Origin: Prunella strophiata
Lineage: Eukaryota > Chordata > Aves > Passeriformes > Prunellidae
Direction: 5' to 3'
DNA length: 64,000 nt
NCBI GenBank assembly: GCA_036583965.1
Contig: JAZBQD010000001.1
Location: 21,685,569 to 21,749,568, forward strand
The notes under the pieces were generated by a model. That model saw only the letters and a program-made list of their open reading frames with translations. It made no database searches and was not told where the DNA came from. Made by a program: the position numbers and the translations under genes. Position 1 is the first letter of the stretch, and each line of letters opens with the position of its first letter. Positions 59,941-64,000 of this stretch are shown piece after piece.

Positions 59941-60312
59941 GTGCCACCTCCAGCCCTTCCTGGGGACACCTCAGGGATGGGCACTCCAAAGCTCCCTGGG
60001 CAGCCCCTGCCAAGGCCTGAGCACCCTTTCCATGCAGAAATTCCTGCTGCTGTCCAAGCTGAGCCTCCCCTGGCACAGCCTGAGGCCGTTTCCCCTTGTC
60101 CTGTCCCTGTTCCCTGGCAGCAGAGCCCGACCCCCCCTGGCTGTCCCCTCCTGTCAGGAGCTGTGCAGAGCCACAAGGTCCCCCCTGAGCCTCCTTTTCT
60201 CCAGGCTGAGCCCCTTCCCAGCTCCCTCAGTCCCTCCTGGGGCTCCAGCCCCTTCCCCAGCTCTGTTCCCTTCCCTGGACACGCTCCAGTCCCTCCAGGG
60301 CTCTCTGGCTGG
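59941..60312 (-). mobile_element. CR1 LINE type B, 5' part, continuing beyond the LTR
   Basis: CCACCTCCAGCCCTTCCTGG, CCTGCCAAGGCCTGAGCACC, GTTCCCTGGCAGCAGAGCCC and CTTTTCTCCAGGCTGAGCCC to TCCCTCCAGGGCTCTCTGGC. Nearly identical to the 13.4-kb copy over this length. The 155-215 codon open frames here are repeat artefacts on the non-coding strand. Confidence 0.95.
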
Positions 60313-63300
60313 GAACTAACAATAAGCAGGGAAGCAGCAAGGAAACATTCCCATTCCTCTGGAGGATGCAGTATTTACTTTCATTTCAAAACTCTTTAAG
60401 AGTTACAAAAGAAATAGAAGTAATGGATAAAAAATGCTGAGATGCAAGAGGAAGAATCACACCAGGAGTTCCATCAGCACTACTCCAGGTTTGGATAAGA
60501 CAATAGGAATGCTGGGGCACAGAATCCATCAGTGCCTAATGCCTTTAAAGGCTGAGAAGAGAAATGTTTTTCAAGGTGAAGGACTGCTACTCCTATTAAG
60601 AGGGCAGAGGCTCTACAAAACCTCGGGCCCAGCAGCCTAGAGTTCCTGATTTCTCTGGGAGTTTTTAATGTATTGCCATAGAAAACAATTGCATGGAACA
60701 CGGAGCCACCTGCACTCCCACCTGCCCTGGAGGAGGGTTACCCTGCAGTTCTCCTGTCTGGATGACACAAAACACCAAGAGCTGCAATAATAAAACCTTT
60801 GGGAGCAAAGCAAAGCCTTGGAGAGCAGTAAGTGGGATGATTCACAGTCAGGGGAAGAGCTCTGAAACACTCCTGGGGCCAGCACTTACCCCAGACCTAC
60901 CCTTTAAACAACAACAGGAGCCCCCCAGCCCTTCCCTCCCTCCCCAAAACCCCTCAACACCTTGGGAATAATCCATGCAGCAAGAATTAAGAGCACTCAT
61001 CACAGAAATAACTCCATTTCAAGGTACCTAAGACGTAATATTAAATCAATAATTTAAATATACTCATGGCTTGTATTAATGTAAAACATCTCAGGAAAAA
61101 AGCTCTACATCCCTACTCGACAGTGAGTTCTGAAATACTGCAACTATTCCTGCAATAAATGCTCAGGTTCTGTCCTTAAATTTAGCTGGCCTCTCCAAAA
61201 CTTGCCAAACCTCCAGCTTTTCTCCGTTTATTTTATAAAATATTGATCACTGAATATGATGAATTAACTGCAAGCCAGAAATTTATAACAAGTGTGCTGC
61301 ATGTAAGAATAAACTGCAGTTTTATTGGCTTTTCCTTTCCCTGAAGCTCATCCTTATTCTTATATATTCTCAAACCCTCAATATCACTTAAAAATCATTG
61401 AGTTGTATTTCATGGAATTTGTCTATTTAATGATACTTCACTGTTAGTAATTGAGCAGAAGGGGAACAATTTTTTAAAGAAATGGCAGTAATTGCTCCAA
61501 AATCCTCTTATGGAGAGCAACAGATGTTATGGTGCCTCCTATAATAGACATTTTTCAAGAAACACAGTTTTCCATGAATTTTATAGGACTAATTAGTTTC
61601 AAAATGCAGAATCCCATCCTCCTTTTTCCCAAACTCCTGTGAAAACATGTGAACCCCGATTTCCTGGGGTTTGCAGCTGGGACATGAAACCAATTTTGGT
61701 AATAAAGTTCTCCTTCCACCAAACAAAAAGAACCCTCCAGTTCCCAAATTATTTTTGAGAGAGGGGTGAGTACCACATGAAGAAGCTGCTCAAAGTAAGA
61801 AGCACATCACATGGCAATAAAGATTATGTATATAAAATTATCATATTTTACAAAGCATTTGCTGTTTCTAAAAGGTTTTGTATCTGATATTTTAACTCTA
61901 ATACTTAAAAACCACTTGAGGACTCAAAGTCAGCTGATTTGGGTCAATAGCAGAGATGGATTTCAAAGCATTAAATAAACCCTCTTTCAGTTCCCCTCAG
62001 ACAAGAGTAAATACTCCAGCATTTATTACATATATTGGACACTAAACACTGAATTTTCTTTCCACTTCTTATCTCAACAGAGCCAACACATTCCAAAACA
62101 CGGCATTAAAAGGATAATGGATTGCTGTGAACATGGGGTGAACTCGACGGCTTTCCTGTCATTTCCAAAACAGATTATGAAACAAAATCATTCCAATTCC
62201 AGGCAATTCCCATCTAGCTTCCAGCAGCCACATGCTGTGCACCTCCACCTCACAACATTCCTGTGGAGGAATAAAATTCATCTCTGCAGCCCTACCTGCT
62301 TTTGTGTTTATTCACAGATTTAACTTCTCTTTCCCCCCCTCATCCTCCAAGATTTACCTTTCTTCCCATTCTTTTCATATTTCTTGCCCACCCCTTTGTG
62401 TCCTCCTGCTTTTGTTCAATCCATACTCTTACACTACCTGTCTTGGAGAAAATCTGAAGGACCAAATTCTCTTCATGGAACTGCAGATTGGGAAACACCT
62501 CTGAGATTATGGAGTCCAACCTTTCCTGAAGTTGCAGCTTCCTGACAAAAAGGATTGGAGGTCATAACTAACCCAAACTAAGGAGCCTCTGAGGAGCAGG
62601 TACAGTGATGCAATGGGGCACACAGGATCACACCCAGGCCTGGCAATGTCACCTCCACACCGAAGTGACCTTCATTGATTCACTGTTTCATACCCAATCT
62701 GATCCGAGGCATGGAAACCCACTGGAGTGCATTAAAATGTCATGTTCCTAATGAAGCTGGTCTGGGAGACTGAGGAGCTGAGCTGGACGCTGCAGAGAGC
62801 TGTTCCAGGAACTCTGACTTATGAGACAGGCACAGATAAGATTCCTGCACTCACACTGCTGGAGGCCTCATCATTTTCTGACACGTTATATTTCAAAGTA
62901 CTCTTAATTTCCTCCAGTTATTTGGGGAGAAATGGTGCCGCAGTGCAGTGATTCCAGCCAGCCTTCCCTAAAGGATGCACTGAATGGGAACACTCATCCC
63001 CTGGAGTTTGCTTTCCAAGGGATGAGTCTGCCACCGTTGAGTTCCCTTTGTCGCTGTGGAATACACGGGGAGAAATCACAGGCGGTGAGGGCACCTCCCC
63101 ACACAGCAGTACTGTACATCCAACACAAAAATATCACAGTTTTCCCTGCTCCTGGGGGAGCATCAGCTCTCTAAAGACCCACACAGACAAAGCCATGCTG
63201 GTACAACAAGGAGAAAATGCTTTTAAAGAGAATTTGAAGTGCCATCCTCTCCTCCTGTTGGGAGGGCACCGGATCCTGTTCAAGGAACACACGCGGTGCC

Positions 63301-63334
63301 TCAGATGACCTCGCTCTTCATAAAGCTTGTGTGA
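60313..63334. other. Single-copy AT-rich DNA; possible conserved non-coding block near 60985-61480
   Basis: No gene recognised. 60985-61480 is repeat-free and rich in TTAAT/ATTTAAAT motifs. 62930-63110 has slightly more CpG than its surroundings and a GGCG/GTGAGG donor-like site near 63085, but no supporting acceptor or product. One CR1 tail (62468-62530) is listed separately. Confidence 0.4.
62468..62530 (-). mobile_element. Old CR1 LINE 3'-tail fragment
   Basis: TTCATGGAACTGCAGATTGG then GAGATTATGGAGTCCAACCT. A diverged terminus. Confidence 0.65.
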
Positions 63335-63540
63335 AGCAGATGGATAGAAAAAATTCCTCCCTGTGAGGGGGGGAGGCTGTGGTAAAGTAGCTGTGGCTGC
63401 CCCTGGATCCCTGGAAGTGTCCAAGGCCAGGTTGGACAGGGCTTGGAGCAGCCTGGGACAGTGGAAGGTGTCCCTGCCCATGGCAGTGTGTAGGACAGGA
63501 CAGGCTTTAAGGTTCCTTCCAAATGAAACCATTCCATAGC
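63335..63540 (+). mobile_element. CR1 LINE fragment, type A with an internal gap
   Basis: GGATAGAAAAAATTCCTCCC, TGTGAGGGGGGGAGGCTGTG, then directly GTAGCTGTGGCTGCCCCTGG. The GGCACAGGGTGCCCAGAG block is deleted. It continues GTGTCCAAGGCCAGGTTGGA and GGAAGGTGTCCCTGCCCATG to CCATTCCATAGCCTCACTA. Confidence 0.9.
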
Positions 63541-63879
63541 CTCACTAACAATAATCTCCTTGCTTCCAGCACCATGAAGAAGCTTTGGCCACACTCTCAC
63601 CTCAAGCCTGGAAGAGCAGAATCCTGAAGAACAACAGGACAGCTCTAAGGGTTCATCTCTTGTAAGATGCAACTTGTATTTGAACGAGGCAATCAACTCC
63701 AGCCTTTCCTACTTCCAGCAGGTTCTGGGCTCCAGTCATGGGTAAAACAGTAACTCACTTCTCACACAATCCAGCTGAACCTGCAAGTCCTAAATGGTTA
63801 CAACCAAGTTCAACAACTCCTCCTTCTACACAAACCAATGCTTTAAATAAAACATTACCAGAGGGAGGTGATTGTACTG

Positions 63880-64000
63880 GGCACTAGTGAGATCACATCC
63901 ATGTCCTGTGTCCAGTTCTCATGGCCAGAGAGCCCTGGAGGGGCTGGAGCGTGTCCAGGGAAGGGAACAGAGCTGGGGAAGGGGCTGGGAAGGGGCTCAG
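63880..64000 (+). mobile_element. CR1 LINE type B, body portion, runs off the window
   Basis: GGGCACTAGTGAGATCACAT, CCATGTCCTGTGTCCAGTTC, then CCTGGAGGGGCTGGAGCGTG and GGAACAGAGCTGGGGAAGGG. It extends further 5' than the other type B copies and decodes to the CR1 reverse-transcriptase C-terminal region. Its 3' part lies beyond base 64000. Confidence 0.92.

Noticed and set aside
59403..60319. Overlapping 205- and 215-codon plus-strand frames
   Set aside because: They run through CR1, across the LTR junctions and back into CR1, so they are composites of transposon sequence.
62930..63110. Slightly CpG-enriched stretch with a donor-like GGCG/GTGAGG, possibly a 5' UTR exon
   Set aside because: No promoter motif, acceptor or conserved frame could be seen; the evidence is too thin to annotate.
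1..64000. tRNA, rRNA, snoRNA, CRISPR or bacterial-type systems
   Set aside because: No cloverleaf with A/B boxes, no rRNA-like blocks and no regularly spaced repeat-spacer array was recognised. The direct repeats present are transposons, minisatellites or local duplications. Small snoRNAs could have been missed by eye.

Overview
The window looks like nuclear DNA from a bird, most likely a songbird (passerine). The main evidence is more than twenty dispersed copies of CR1 LINE 3' ends, in the GC-rich versions I associate with songbird genomes. They sit in AT-rich, heavily stop-interrupted single-copy DNA with vertebrate-type microsatellites. I see no bacterial operon, plasmid, phage or CRISPR structure. 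Almost all open frames of 60-270 codons are either CR1 remnants or chance.

Only one piece of sequence looks like part of a cellular gene. On the minus strand, a 119-bp exon (20882-21000) has a polypyrimidine tract and CAG acceptor, a short leader with an in-frame stop, an ATG in good Kozak context, 30 codons of signal-peptide character, and a GTAAGG donor leaving a phase-1 junction. If real, it is the translation-start exon of a secreted or membrane protein. The 43 kb to its right would then be mostly a long 5' intron or upstream sequence, and the 20.9 kb to its left the first part of the next intron. No other exon could be recognised.

Layout. 0-20 kb: single-copy sequence with CR1 pieces (0.9, 2.8, 7.7, 8.3, 10.1, 10.8, 12.0, 13.4, 17.0 kb), a 3 x 32-bp minisatellite at 1.5 kb and a GC-rich unclassified repeat at 15.2-15.8 kb. 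20-30 kb: the candidate exon, an A/C-rich tract, a (TA)n microsatellite, older CR1, and a 140-bp tandem duplication at 26.1-26.35 kb. 30-36 kb: the densest CR1 cluster, plus a probable LTR at 33.1-33.6 kb. 36-43 kb: mostly single-copy, with a CR1 carrying an internal deletion at 41.3 kb. 43-52 kb: CR1 pieces, two copies of an unrecognised ~200-bp segment 2.07 kb apart, and a second partial copy of the 15.2-kb GC-rich repeat in opposite orientation. 52-59 kb: single-copy with A-rich tracts. 59-60.3 kb: a young CR1 interrupted by a 369-bp solo LTR with a 5-bp target-site duplication. 60-64 kb: single-copy, ending in two CR1 copies, the last running off the window.

Two CR1 end types recur. Type A carries 'GGCACAGGGTGCCCAGAGCA' and ends in the usual 'CCCTTCCAACCCAAACCATT' tail. 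Type B carries 'CTCAGGCCTTGGCAGGGGCT' and ends with 'GGCAGGGATTTTCCAGCCTC'. Both contain decayed codons of the C-terminal end of the CR1 reverse-transcriptase ORF. Type B copies are nearly identical to each other and so look younger. Identity statements come from reading by eye; no alignment or database search was run.
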